Assembly: GCF_002285435.1 (NCBI RefSeq)
Contig: NZ_NSBT01000024.1
Location: 62,001 to 126,000 of the forward strand
Reading direction: 5' to 3'
DNA length: 64,000 nucleotides
Source of the DNA: Actibacterium ureilyticum
Lineage (GTDB): Bacteria > Pseudomonadota > Alphaproteobacteria > Rhodobacterales > Rhodobacteraceae
The notes beneath the pieces were generated by a model. It was not told the origin of the DNA. It searched no databases and worked only from the letters and a program-made list of their open reading frames with translations. Every line of letters starts with the position of its first letter. The first letter of the stretch is position 1. This document shows, one piece after another, positions 28,152-37,905 of this stretch. The position numbers and the translations under genes are program-made.

Positions 28152-29866
28152 CACGCGGCCAGATCGTCCGCGCTCAGCGCATACAGATCGCCGCTGCCAC
28201 GGGTCGCCTGTGCCAGCAGACCGGTATATTCGGGTAGCAGGTTCTTGATATAGAACTGCGCCAGCGCGGTGCGGGGGCCTGTGCCGCCCTCGGCCTGGGC
28301 CGCCTTCAGGTGCATATGCCCGCCCAGAACCCGCGCCCAGGCCCTCAGATAGGGGACCGCCCCGGCGAACCGGTCATTCGGCGCCTGCTGGACCAGCCAT
28401 TCGGTCGCCTCGCGCAGGGTTTCGGCCGCCGACCACAGATCGCCCGCCAGTTCGGGGAAGGTTCCGCGATTGGTTTCGGCGCTGGTCTCGATCTCTTCCA
28501 GCAGACGATAGGCGGCCTCGCCCCCATCCATCAGCTTGCGGCCGACCAGATCCATCGCCTGAATGCCGTTCGTGCCCTCGTAGATCGCGGTCACGCGCAC
28601 ATCGCGCAGATATTGCGCGGCGCCGGTTTCCTCGATGAAGCCCATGCCGCCATGCACCTGGATGCCCAGGCTGGCCACCTCGATCCCGGTATCGGTGCCA
28701 AAGGCCTTGGCGATGGGCGTCAGGAACGCGGCGCGCGCGTCCCAATCCGCATCGCCGGTGGCCCGGCCCATGTCGATCGCCGCCGCACAGGCCAGCGCGA
28801 TCGCGCGCGACGCGAACAGGTCGGCCTTCATCGTGGTCAGCATCCGGCGCACATCGGCGTGGTCGGAAATCGTGCCGGTGCCGCCCTCGGGCGGGGTGTG
28901 GCCCTGTTTGCGGTCGGTGGCATAGGCCAGCGCGTGCTGATAGGCACCATCGGCCACGCCGATCCCCTGCACGCCGACACCCAGCCGGGCGTTGTTCATC
29001 ATGGTGAACATCGCGGCCATGCCCTTGTGCGGCTCGCCCACCAGCCAGCCGGTCGCGCCGTCATACTGCATCACCGCGGTCGGGCTGCCATGCAGGCCCA
29101 GCTTGTGTTCCAGGCTGACCACCTTCAGGCTGTTGGCCGGCCCGGCCTCGCCATTGTCGTCGGGCAGGTATTTGGGCACCATGAACAGGCTGATCCCCTT
29201 GGTGCCCGGCGCCCCGTCGGGCAGCCGCGCCAGCACCAGATGGCAGATGTTGCCGGCGAAATCATTGTCGCCCCAGCTGATGAAGATCTTCTGGCCCGTC
29301 ACCGCATAGGTGCCGTCGCCATTGGGTTCGGCCTTGGTCGCCAGCGCGCCCACATCCGAACCCGCCTGCGCCTCGGTCAGGTTCATCGTGCCGCACCATT
29401 CACCCGAGATCAGCTTGGGGATATACAGCTCCTTGATCGCGTCGCTGGCGTGATGCTCCAGCGCCTCGATCTGGCCCTGGCTCATCAGCGGGTTCAGCTG
29501 CAGCGACAGGCAGGCGGCGCTCATCATGTCGTTGACGGCGGTCGCCACCGTGTGCGGCAGACCCATGCCGCCATATTCGGGCGAGGCCGAAATCCCGATC
29601 CAGCCACCCTCGGCGATCTGGGCAAAGGCCTCGGCGAAGCCGGGCGTCGTGCGCACCACGCCGTTTTCCAGCACCGCACCGTTCAGGTCGCCGGGGCGCT
29701 GCAGCGGGGCCATCACCTGCTCGCACAGCTTGCCGGCCTCGGCCAGGATCGCATTCACCACATCCGCATCGGCTTCGGCGAACAGCTCGGTCGCGGTCAC
29801 CTGGTCCAGATCCACGATATGGTCGAAGATGAAACGAAAATCGCCAACCGGCGCGCGATATGCCAT
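28151..29866 (-). CDS. Acyl-CoA dehydrogenase, long form with C-terminal extension (DmdC-like group)
   Basis: A 571-residue FAD enzyme introducing an alpha-beta double bond into an acyl-CoA. The FAD/substrate segments are MNLTEAQAGSDVGAL and FISWGDND, and the catalytic Glu is in IYEGTNGIQAMDLVGRKL. The extra C-terminal domain (about 120 residues) places it with long acyl-CoA dehydrogenases, a group that includes the methylmercaptopropionyl-CoA dehydrogenase DmdC of roseobacters. Substrate unknown; DmdC paralogues are common. GGGAGAG precedes the ATG. It leads the operon with the MBL and DUF6173 genes, and its electrons would go through ETF to the ETF-QO at 21217. Confidence 0.9.
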   Translation of the reverse strand: MAYRAPVGDFRFIFDHIVDLDQVTATELFAEADADVVNAILAEAGKLCEQVMAPLQRPGDLNGAVLENGVVRTTPGFAEAFAQIAEGGWIGISASPEYGGMGLPHTVATAVNDMMSAACLSLQLNPLMSQGQIEALEHHASDAIKELYIPKLISGEWCGTMNLTEAQAGSDVGALATKAEPNGDGTYAVTGQKIFISWGDNDFAGNICHLVLARLPDGAPGTKGISLFMVPKYLPDDNGEAGPANSLKVVSLEHKLGLHGSPTAVMQYDGATGWLVGEPHKGMAAMFTMMNNARLGVGVQGIGVADGAYQHALAYATDRKQGHTPPEGGTGTISDHADVRRMLTTMKADLFASRAIALACAAAIDMGRATGDADWDARAAFLTPIAKAFGTDTGIEVASLGIQVHGGMGFIEETGAAQYLRDVRVTAIYEGTNGIQAMDLVGRKLMDGGEAAYRLLEEIETSAETNRGTFPELAGDLWSAAETLREATEWLVQQAPNDRFAGAVPYLRAWARVLGGHMHLKAAQAEGGTGPRTALAQFYIKNLLPEYTGLLAQATRGSGDLYALSADDLAA

Positions 29867-29987
29867 GGCACTCTCCCAGAAACGCGCCTTGTGAAAATAC
29901 CGGCGCCTAAGTATGTCATTTTAATTGTTGTTGAAAACCAGCCTATCGGCCCACTGAAACACATCAAGTCGAACGCCACGTCATAAA

Positions 29988-30956
29988 ATGTCCGACCTTC
30001 ATACGGAAATTCTTGGCCCGGACCAAGGGGGCATCGCACGCGCCGCCGGGATTTTGTGTCGCGGCGGGCTGGTCGCGTTTCCCACCGAAACCGTCTATGG
30101 GCTGGGGGCGGATGCGCGCGACGACCGGGCCGTTGCCGGGATCTTCGCGGCCAAGAACCGGCCCAGCTTCAATCCGCTGATCGTCCATGTGCCGGATCTG
30201 GCCGCGGCCGAGCGTATCGCGGTCTTTTCCGACACCGCCCGCGATCTGGCCCAGGCGTTCTGGCCCGGCGCGCTGACGCTGGTGTTGCCATTGCGCGCGG
30301 ATGCGGGCATCGCCCCGCTGGTCAGCGCGGGGCTGGACAGTATCGCGATCCGGGTACCCGCCCATCCGCTGGCACGCGACCTGCTGCGCGCCTGCGGCTG
30401 TCCGCTGGCCGCGCCCTCGGCCAACCCCTCGGGCCGGGTCAGCCCGACCCGGGCGAACCATGTGATGGCCGGGCTTTCGGGGCGGATCGACGCAGTTCTG
30501 GATGGCGGCGCGGCGGATGTCGGGGTGGAATCCACCATCATCGGCCTGGCCGGCGCGCCGCGCCTACTGCGCCCCGGCGGTGTCCCGGTCGAGGCGATCG
30601 AAGCCTGCCTGGGCCAACCGCTGAACGTCGACGCGCCCGTCACCGACACGCCCAACGCACCGGGCCAGCTGGAATCGCATTACGCCCCCGGGGCCGGTGT
30701 ACGGCTGAACGTGACGCAACCGGATGCGGGCGAGCTGTGGCTGGGTTTCGGCCCCGATTGCGCGGGCGCCACGCGGAACCTGTCGCCTGCGGGCGACCTG
30801 ACCGAGGCGGCGGCCAATCTGTTCGGGATGTTGCGGGATCTGGACGATCTGGCGACCGCGGGTCAGGGCATCGCCGTGGCGCCGGTGCCCGATCACGGGC
30901 TGGGCCGTGCGATCAATGACCGGCTGCGCCGCGCCGCCGCGCCGCGCCCGGGCTGA
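29988..30956 (+). CDS. L-threonylcarbamoyladenylate synthase (Sua5/TsaC family)
   Basis: Makes threonylcarbamoyl-AMP from threonine, bicarbonate and ATP, the first step of the t6A modification of ANN-decoding tRNAs. The 322 residues match the longer Sua5 form with a C-terminal extension. The core motifs are GGLVAFPTETVYGLGA, KNRPSFNPL and APSANPSGRVSPT. It is divergent from the acyl-CoA dehydrogenase across 121 bp and ends one base before the convergent yqgE-type stop codon. Confidence 0.94.
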   Translation: MSDLHTEILGPDQGGIARAAGILCRGGLVAFPTETVYGLGADARDDRAVAGIFAAKNRPSFNPLIVHVPDLAAAERIAVFSDTARDLAQAFWPGALTLVLPLRADAGIAPLVSAGLDSIAIRVPAHPLARDLLRACGCPLAAPSANPSGRVSPTRANHVMAGLSGRIDAVLDGGAADVGVESTIIGLAGAPRLLRPGGVPVEAIEACLGQPLNVDAPVTDTPNAPGQLESHYAPGAGVRLNVTQPDAGELWLGFGPDCAGATRNLSPAGDLTEAAANLFGMLRDLDDLATAGQGIAVAPVPDHGLGRAINDRLRRAAAPRPG

Positions 30957-31520
30957 TCACGCCCGCCCGGCTGCCGCCGACAGCGACAGAGGATCTATCC
31001 CCAGCACCGCCAGCGCGCGTTCCCATTTGCTGTCATTGTCGCGGTCGAACACGATATCGGGCACGCTGTCACAGGTCAGCCAGCCGTTCTGGCCGATCTC
31101 GCTTTCCAGCTGCCCCGGCCCCCACCCGGAATAGCCCAGCGCCAGCAACGATGCCGCCGGGCCCTTGCCATGGGCGATGTCCTCAAGGATATCCAGCGTT
31201 GCGGTCATGCCGATGCTGTCATCCACCAGAAGCGTCGAGGACGCGTTGGAATAGTCGCCCGAATGCAGCACGAAGCCCCGGCCATGTTCCACCGGCCCGC
31301 CGAAATGCACCCGGATATCGGGGGGACCGCCGGGGGCGCTGATCTGCAACTGCTCCAGCAGGTCGCCAAAACTCAGATCCGGGGCGGGTTTGTTCACGAT
31401 CAGACCCAGCGCGCCGTCATCGGAATGGGCGCACAGATAAATCACGCTTTTCTCGAATCTGCTGTCGCCCATCCCCGGCATGGCGATCAGGAATTTTCCG
31501 CTCAGATCCATTTCCGGCAT
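30957..31520 (-). CDS. YqgE/AlgH-family protein
   Basis: A 187-residue protein (MPEMDLSGKFLIAMPGMGDS start) with the family segments FEKSVIYLCAHSDDGALGLI and FGGPVEHGRGFVLHS. The YqgE fold is known but its role is not. AAGGAG six bases before the ATG at 31520 makes this start better than the in-frame ATG at 31538. It is divergent from the DsbD-like gene across 126 bp. Confidence 0.92.
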   Translation of the reverse strand: MPEMDLSGKFLIAMPGMGDSRFEKSVIYLCAHSDDGALGLIVNKPAPDLSFGDLLEQLQISAPGGPPDIRVHFGGPVEHGRGFVLHSGDYSNASSTLLVDDSIGMTATLDILEDIAHGKGPAASLLALGYSGWGPGQLESEIGQNGWLTCDSVPDIVFDRDNDSKWERALAVLGIDPLSLSAAAGRA

Positions 31521-31646
31521 GATTGTCTCCTTACTCATGACAATGTGGGCTTCAACGGGCGTTTGCAAGGCCGGGCGGCGGATCGACGCAACCGGCATCG
31601 CCCGATTGTGATTTCGCTTTGCGCGCCGCGCGCCTATCTTGAGGCC

Positions 31647-32453
31647 ATGATCGCACGCATTCTCACCTCGCTGGCGTTGCCCCTGGCCGCGCTGCTGCCG
31701 CAAGCCGCCACCGCCGAAAGCCCGGTGCCGCTGTCCCAGGTTGTCAAGGCCGAGATCCTGCCAGGTTGGCAGACCGGATCGGGCACGCACATGACCGGGC
31801 TGCGTCTGAGCCTTGCGCCGGGGTGGAAAACCTATTGGCGCGCGCCGGGCGACGCGGGCATCCCGCCGCATTTCGACTGGTCGGGGTCGCAGAACCTGAG
31901 CGCGGCACAGATCCACTGGCCCCGCCCGACGGTGTTCCACCTGGATGGGGTCCGCTCCATCGGGTATCAAAGCGATGTCGTGCTGCCCATCGAACTGACG
32001 CCGGGCGACAGCACCGCGCCGCTATCGGTGCGCGGCACCGTATCGATCGGCATCTGCGACGAGATCTGCGTGCCCATGACCCTGAACCTGAGCGCCGATC
32101 TGCCCCGGCAGGGCGCCGGGAACGCGGCGATCCGCGCCGCGCTGGACGACCGCCCGGACCGCAGCAATGCCGATGTGATCTGTCAGATCGACCCGATCGA
32201 CGATGGGCTACGCCTGACCGCGACGATCCCCGCGCGCGGGATCGGCAAACCGGTCGAGGCGGTGATCGAAACCGCCGACCCCGCGATCTGGGTGTCCGAA
32301 CCGGCGCTGCGCCACAGCAACGGGGCGCTGGTGGCGGTGGCCGATCTGGTGCCCGCCGATGCCGCGCCCTTCGCGCTGGACCGTTCGGGCCTGCGCTTTA
32401 CCCTGTTGTCGGGCGCCAAGGCGGTCGAGATCCAGGGCTGCACCGGCGGCTAA
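31647..32453 (+). CDS. Secreted DsbD-alpha-like periplasmic protein
   Basis: A 268-residue protein with a signal peptide (residues 1-23, PQAATA). Its immunoglobulin-like domain resembles the N-terminal DsbD domain: GWKTYWRAPGDAGIPPHFDW, and a Cys pair in GICDEICVPM that would be the redox or copper-binding pair. In DsbD this domain is fused to a membrane domain; here it is free, as often in Alphaproteobacteria, where it may serve periplasmic thiol or copper handling. It converges on the RND permease gene. Confidence 0.87.
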   Translation: MIARILTSLALPLAALLPQAATAESPVPLSQVVKAEILPGWQTGSGTHMTGLRLSLAPGWKTYWRAPGDAGIPPHFDWSGSQNLSAAQIHWPRPTVFHLDGVRSIGYQSDVVLPIELTPGDSTAPLSVRGTVSIGICDEICVPMTLNLSADLPRQGAGNAAIRAALDDRPDRSNADVICQIDPIDDGLRLTATIPARGIGKPVEAVIETADPAIWVSEPALRHSNGALVAVADLVPADAAPFALDRSGLRFTLLSGAKAVEIQGCTGG

Positions 32454-32462
32454 GCCCGGCGA

Positions 32463-35400
32463 TTACGCCTTTGGCCCGGCGGGCGCCTGCCGCCCCAGCC
32501 ACAGCGCCCCCACCAGATAGACCAGCAAAATCCACGCCGCGCTGGCCGCGACAAAGGCCAGCAGCGCCAGCCCCACCGATGCCGATGCGCCGGGCGCCGC
32601 CAGCGCGACCAGCGGCGACACCCCGCCACCCAGCGCCGTCCAGCCCAGCGACAGCACGAACAGCACCGCCAGACCGGCCAGCGCCGCCGCATCGATCAGC
32701 CCCACATTGCGCAGCCCCGGCCGGAATTGCAGCGCCCGGCGGAACGCCCGCATCTGCGCGCCCACATCCTGTTGCAGCGCCATCAGCGCCGGCACCACCA
32801 GCAGCACCAGCAGCATCCCGAAGCCCAGACCATAGACCAGCGTGATCACCGTGGGTTTCAGGAATTGCGCCTGCTGCGATGTCTCGTACAGCAGCGGCGA
32901 CAGGCCCAGCACCGTGGTCAGCGTGGTCAGCAGCACCGGGCGCAACCGGTCGCTGGTGCCGTCGATGATGGCCGGGATCAGGCCGCGATTTTCGGCATAT
33001 TCATCGACCGTCGTCACCAGCACGATGGAATCGTTGATGATGATCCCCGTCATGCCGATGATCCCCACGACCGAGAACATCGACAGCGGCACCTCCCACA
33101 GCGCATGGCCATAGATCGTGCCCACCAGCCCGAAAGGGATGATCGCCATCACCACCACCGGCCGGGTCCAGCTGGCAAATATCCACGCCAGCGTCAGGTA
33201 AATCCCCAGCAGGCACAGCATGAAGCCCAGCAGCGCGTCCTGCAGGAACGTGTCCTCCTGTTCCGACAGGCCCGACATCCGCCAATCGACACCCTTTTCG
33301 CTGGCGATGCGGGGCAGGATCTCGGTCTCGATGCTTTGCATCACGTCTTCGGCGCGGGCCGGGTCGTCTTCGGAAATGTCGCCGGTGACCGACACCACCC
33401 GCAGGCCGTTTTCACGGTTGACGGTCGAAAACCCGGTGCGGCGCGACACCGACACGATATCGGCCAGCGGCAGGTATTGCCCCGCGTCGGTGCGCAGCAG
33501 GGTCCGGTCCAGGAAATCGGCGGTCAGCTCGCCGGTGGGCAGCTCGACCCGGATCGTGGCCGAACGCGGCCCGTCGGGATAGGTCGCGGCCTCGATCCCG
33601 TTCAGCCGGTTGCGCAGCACCCGCCCCAGCGCGTCGATGGTGAACCCCACCGCCGCGCCCTGCGGGGTTAGGTCCAGCACCAGTTCTTCCTTGTCATAGG
33701 CCAGGCTGTCCTCGACCGCCGACACCTCGGGGAAGTCGATCAGCGCGGCTTTGAGCTGTTCGGCGGCGGCCTTCAGATCGTCGGCCCCCGCGCCAAAGAA
33801 CTGCACGTCCAGCGCGTCGCCGCCGGGGCCCGACCGCCAGCCACGGAAGCTGACGATTTCGGCCAGCGGGTGCTGGCGCACCGCGTCCTGCAATTCGCCC
33901 ACGAACTGGAACGAGCTATAGGGCCGCAGATCGGCGTCGATCAGCTCGATCGCGATCGAGCCCAGCAGATCGGCGTCCTTGGCGTCGACCCCCGACAGCC
34001 CGCGCCCGGTATTACCGCCGATCTCGGCCACGACATAATCCAGCGGGTTGGTGCCGTATTCGGCCTCGTACCGCGCGGCGACCTCTTCGGTGGCGCGCTG
34101 CATCTCGCGCATCATCCCCAGCGTGTCTTCGCGCGTGGCGCCGGGCGACATCGCGAAATTGCCCGAGACCGAGCCGCGCTCGGGCGCGTTGAAGAACCGC
34201 CAGGTCACATCGCCCCGCGCAAACAGCGCCGCCTGCGAGGCCAGCGCCAGGATCGCGATGGCCAGCACCGGATAGCGCGCCTGTACCACCCCGGCGACAA
34301 AGGGCCGGAAGATCGCCCGCCGGAACCAGTTGAAGCCGCGATTGACCGTGCGCGACGGCCAGTCATACCAATGCCCCCGCCCCACATGGGACAGCGCATG
34401 CGCCATGTGGTTGGGCAGGATCAGGAAGCATTCCACAAGGCTCGCCATCAGCACGGCGATGACGGTAAAGGGCACATCGGCGATCAGATCGCCGAACCGG
34501 CCCGAAATCACCGTCAGCCCGAAAAACGCGATGACCGTGGTCAGAGTGGCGGAAAACACCGGCGCGGCCATGCGGCGGGCGGCGTTTTCGGCGGCCTCGT
34601 AATGCCCCTCGCCCAGCTGGCGGGCGCGGAAATCGGCGTGTTCGCCCACCACGATGGCATCGTCCACGACAATGCCCAGCGTGATGATCAGTGCGAAAAG
34701 CGAGATCATGTTGATCGTCAGACCGGCGGCATACATGATCGCGATGGTGGCCAGCATCGCCACCGGAATGCCCGCCGCGACCCAGAAGGCGGTGCGCGCG
34801 TTCAGAAACAGAAACAGCAGCCCCACAACCAGGATCAGCCCGGTCAGGCCATTGTCCAGCAGGATGTTCAACCGGCCCGAGATCGCCTCGGCCCGGGTGC
34901 GGATCAGGTCGATGCGCACATCGGTGGGCAGCGTCGCCTCCAGCGTGTTGGCGACATCCTCGACCACATGCTGGATCGCGATGGCGTCGCCCTTGTCCGA
35001 CCGGTCGACGCGCACCGAAATCGCCGGGTTTTCCCCCACGAAATAGGCCCGGTTACGGTCGACGCCTTCGACGATCACGCGGCCCACATCGCCCACGGTC
35101 AGGTTCGAGCCATCGTCATTCGACCGCAGCACGATGCCCGCGATCTCGTCGGCGCTGCGCTTGGCAACACCCGTGCGCACGCGCGAGCTGGCCCCCGCCA
35201 CGTCGCCTGCCGGATCGGTCGCGACCTCGGCCTCGATGGCTGCGGCGATCTCGGCCATGCTGACCTGATGGCGCACCAGCGCGGCCGAGGGGACCTCGAC
35301 AATCGTGTTGGGCGCGGCCAGGCCCCGGATCGTGGTGCGGGTGACGCCGGCCTCGAACAGGCGGGCCACGAATTCATCGGCGAACCGGCCCAGCTGGTCG

Positions 35401-35867
35401 ACGCCCACCGGCCCGGTGATCACCACATCGGTCACCCGGTCGCGCCAGGCGCCGCGCCGTACTGTCGGCTCCTCGGCCTCTTCGGGCAGGTCGGTCACCC
35501 CGTCGACGGCGGTCTGAACCTCGTCGGCGGCGCGGCCCATGTCCCAGCCCGGTTCGAATTCCAGGTTGATCCGCGCCGATCCTTCGGACGCGGTGCTGCT
35601 GGTTTCGGCGACCCCCTCGACCGCCTTCAGCGCGGGTTCCAGAAGCTGGACGATGGCGTCGTCCACATCCTCGGCCCCGGCGCCGTCCCACTGGACGTTG
35701 ACGGTGACATCATCGACGATCACATCGGGAAAGAACTGTGCCCGCATGCGCGGCACAGCCGCCATACCCAGCGCGATCAGGATCACAAGAACCAGATTGG
35801 CCGCCGTGCGGTGCCGGGTGAAATAGGACAGGACCCCGCCCGCCGCACCGGAAAGCCGCCGCGCCAC
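32463..35867 (-). CDS. RND-family efflux permease
   Basis: A 1134-residue inner-membrane proton-driven exporter. About twelve membrane spans are arranged in two halves, each followed by a large periplasmic loop. The fourth span carries the proton-relay pair in LGIVVDDAIVVGEH, and the N-terminal MRAQFFPD motif is typical. It groups with AcrB/CzcA-like multidrug RND pumps rather than SecDF; substrates are unknown. The start is GTG at 35867, 4 bp after the adaptor gene. No outer-membrane channel gene is adjacent, so a shared TolC-like protein is implied. Confidence 0.94.
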   Translation of the reverse strand: MARRLSGAAGGVLSYFTRHRTAANLVLVILIALGMAAVPRMRAQFFPDVIVDDVTVNVQWDGAGAEDVDDAIVQLLEPALKAVEGVAETSSTASEGSARINLEFEPGWDMGRAADEVQTAVDGVTDLPEEAEEPTVRRGAWRDRVTDVVITGPVGVDQLGRFADEFVARLFEAGVTRTTIRGLAAPNTIVEVPSAALVRHQVSMAEIAAAIEAEVATDPAGDVAGASSRVRTGVAKRSADEIAGIVLRSNDDGSNLTVGDVGRVIVEGVDRNRAYFVGENPAISVRVDRSDKGDAIAIQHVVEDVANTLEATLPTDVRIDLIRTRAEAISGRLNILLDNGLTGLILVVGLLFLFLNARTAFWVAAGIPVAMLATIAIMYAAGLTINMISLFALIITLGIVVDDAIVVGEHADFRARQLGEGHYEAAENAARRMAAPVFSATLTTVIAFFGLTVISGRFGDLIADVPFTVIAVLMASLVECFLILPNHMAHALSHVGRGHWYDWPSRTVNRGFNWFRRAIFRPFVAGVVQARYPVLAIAILALASQAALFARGDVTWRFFNAPERGSVSGNFAMSPGATREDTLGMMREMQRATEEVAARYEAEYGTNPLDYVVAEIGGNTGRGLSGVDAKDADLLGSIAIELIDADLRPYSSFQFVGELQDAVRQHPLAEIVSFRGWRSGPGGDALDVQFFGAGADDLKAAAEQLKAALIDFPEVSAVEDSLAYDKEELVLDLTPQGAAVGFTIDALGRVLRNRLNGIEAATYPDGPRSATIRVELPTGELTADFLDRTLLRTDAGQYLPLADIVSVSRRTGFSTVNRENGLRVVSVTGDISEDDPARAEDVMQSIETEILPRIASEKGVDWRMSGLSEQEDTFLQDALLGFMLCLLGIYLTLAWIFASWTRPVVVMAIIPFGLVGTIYGHALWEVPLSMFSVVGIIGMTGIIINDSIVLVTTVDEYAENRGLIPAIIDGTSDRLRPVLLTTLTTVLGLSPLLYETSQQAQFLKPTVITLVYGLGFGMLLVLLVVPALMALQQDVGAQMRAFRRALQFRPGLRNVGLIDAAALAGLAVLFVLSLGWTALGGGVSPLVALAAPGASASVGLALLAFVAASAAWILLVYLVGALWLGRQAPAGPKA

Positions 35868-35871
35868 GGGC

Positions 35872-37332
35872 CTAGCCCCCGAACCGGCTTTCCAGCCGGC
35901 TTATGGTCTGGGCGGGCACCTCGTCCTGCGCCAATTGCAGCAACAGGCGCTCCTTGGCCTCGCTGGGCATGCGGGCATTGCCCTCGACAAAGGCGATCAG
36001 GCGGGCGCGGCGTTCGGGTGTCAGGGCGACCATGCCCGCGTCGACTTCGCCCGCCGCATCGGCCTGTGGCCGGATCGGGCGCACCTTGATCCCCGCCCCC
36101 AACAGGGGCGAGCGTTCGGCCACGACCTCGCGGCCATAAAGCCCCGGCGCGCGGATGATCACGTCATCGCCCTGGGCACGCAGAACCTTGACCCTCGCCT
36201 GTTCCAGACGCTCGTCCGCGCCGATCAGCAACACGGTGCCATTGGCATCCAGCGCCGTCGCCGGGATGCGCGCGACCTGCTGCATCTGCGGCTCTTCGAT
36301 CGCGATGGTGACGAAATCGCCGGGCCGGAACCCGGCGGCATCCTGCAACCGCGCAAACAACAGCCGCCCGGTTTGCCCCTCGCCCACGGCGGGGCTTTCC
36401 CGCGCGATGCGGCCCCCCGCCACCAGATCGGTGCCGAAGACATCGACCGTGGCGGTGATCGGCGCGGGGATCAGCGCGCCCGACGCATCCAGCAGATGCG
36501 CGTATTGCGAGGTCGAGACACGGAACGACACCTCCAGCTGGTCGGGGTCGATCAGCTGAGCCACCTGTTCGTTATTGGCCACCAGCCCGCCCTGCACCAG
36601 CGTCACATCGGCCAGCACCCCGTCGAATTCGGCGTAAAGCGCGGTATCGGCCAGATCGCGTTCGGCCTCGGCCAGGGCGACCTTGGCGCGGTCCAGCTGG
36701 GTCTGGGTCAGCTCGGCCTGGGTTTCGGCCGTGGCCAGCGCCTGTCGTTGCGACAGCACCACCTGCGCCGCGGCAGAGGCCGCAAGCGCCGCGGTTTCCA
36801 CCGCCGCGTCGGTGCCCACCCCGCGCCCGCGCAGATCCTGCTGGCGCGCCAGCGCGGTTTCGCGCAGCTGGGCCTGTTTTTCGGCGGCGGTCAGTTCGTC
36901 ATGGGCCAGCTCCAGCGTCCGCTGGGCATCGCGCAGCTCGGCCTGCGCCTCGGACAGGTCGGCGCGCGCCACGTCCAGCGCGGCCTGCGCATCGGCCGGG
37001 TCGACCTGCACCAGCAACTGCCCCGCACGCACCACGCCGCCTTCCTCGAACGCCTCGGCCAGTTCGATCACCGTGCCGCTGGACTTGGCCCGCAGATCCA
37101 GCGTGCGGCGGCTGCGTACCTCGCCATAGGCGGTCAGCACCGGTGCAATATCCTGCGCCACAAGCCGCGCGACATTCACCGAAAACACCCGCTCGCGCGC
37201 GGGCGGTTCCTGGCTCTCGCGGGCCAGGCGTTCCTGCACCGCGCTCACGAATATGTGACCGGCATAGGTCAGCACGCCGACCGTCACAGCCAGCAAGAAC
37301 AGCCCTACCAGACTTCGCCGCAGGAAACGCAT
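35872..37332 (-). CDS. RND efflux periplasmic adaptor (HlyD/MFP family)
   Basis: A 486-residue adaptor that links the RND permease to an outer-membrane channel. It has one N-terminal membrane anchor (residues 8-28), a lipoyl half-motif (RTLDLRAKSSGTVIEL), a long coiled-coil hairpin (about 120-225), the second lipoyl half and beta-barrel domains. AGGGAAGGA precedes the ATG. It is the first gene of the pump operon; no regulator gene is next to it. Confidence 0.93.
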   Translation of the reverse strand: MRFLRRSLVGLFLLAVTVGVLTYAGHIFVSAVQERLARESQEPPARERVFSVNVARLVAQDIAPVLTAYGEVRSRRTLDLRAKSSGTVIELAEAFEEGGVVRAGQLLVQVDPADAQAALDVARADLSEAQAELRDAQRTLELAHDELTAAEKQAQLRETALARQQDLRGRGVGTDAAVETAALAASAAAQVVLSQRQALATAETQAELTQTQLDRAKVALAEAERDLADTALYAEFDGVLADVTLVQGGLVANNEQVAQLIDPDQLEVSFRVSTSQYAHLLDASGALIPAPITATVDVFGTDLVAGGRIARESPAVGEGQTGRLLFARLQDAAGFRPGDFVTIAIEEPQMQQVARIPATALDANGTVLLIGADERLEQARVKVLRAQGDDVIIRAPGLYGREVVAERSPLLGAGIKVRPIRPQADAAGEVDAGMVALTPERRARLIAFVEGNARMPSEAKERLLLQLAQDEVPAQTISRLESRFGG

Positions 37333-37458
37333 ATGGTTCGATCCTTCCCTGATCGGGAAATAACAGCCTTCACCGCAAGATAGCGCCGGTGGCGCAACCG
37401 TCCAAGTCCCGGCTTAAACGCAGCCGCCGATGCATTCCGTCGCAGATCGGTGCGTTTT

Positions 37459-37905
37459 TTATCCCACCAGCCCGGCATGGGTCAGAACCGCCCGTGTCGT
37501 GGGCACCAGATCCAGCGCCGCCACCTGACGCGCGGTGAAAAAGCCGAAGCCCGCGCCCTCGGCCAGCTTGATATGCGCGACCTCGACCGGAACGGTGCAG
37601 CGGAACGCGTACAGCACCGCGCCCTTGTGCGCCCGGCCCGCGACGGCGGCCAGCGGCTGAAACAGCTCGGGCGACAGGATCACACCGGTTTCCTCGGCAA
37701 ACTCGCGCGCGGCGGCCTGGGCCAGCCCCTCGTCCCCCTCGACCCCGCCGCCAAAGACGCACCATTGCCCCGGCGCGGCGACGCCCGGAAAATCGTCGCG
37801 CAATTGCAGCAACACCCGCCCCCGCGTGTCACAGGCCACCACCACCGCCGCCCGCGTGACCGGATCGGCGGGCAGATCGCCCAAGGGGGTGAAGAGGTCG
37901 GTCAT
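37459..37905 (-). CDS. NUDIX hydrolase
   Basis: A 148-residue hydrolase of nucleoside-diphosphate-linked compounds. The NUDIX box is complete: GGVEGDEGLAQAAAREFAEE followed by TG. The substrate is unknown; the RGRVLLQLRDD segment resembles small housekeeping NUDIX enzymes. The ATG at 37905 overlaps the moaB stop codon (ATGA). It is last in a five-gene coupled operon with UDG, a phosphoesterase, a LysE exporter and moaB, so a nucleotide-pool cleaning role is possible. Confidence 0.9.
   Translation of the reverse strand: MTDLFTPLGDLPADPVTRAAVVVACDTRGRVLLQLRDDFPGVAAPGQWCVFGGGVEGDEGLAQAAAREFAEETGVILSPELFQPLAAVAGRAHKGAVLYAFRCTVPVEVAHIKLAEGAGFGFFTARQVAALDLVPTTRAVLTHAGLVG

Noticed and set aside
37410-37456. 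Rho-independent terminator (CGCCGAT/ATCGG-GCG with a T6 run)
   Set aside because: The T run is on the plus strand, where no gene ends; the neighbouring genes run on the minus strand, and the stem has a bulge.
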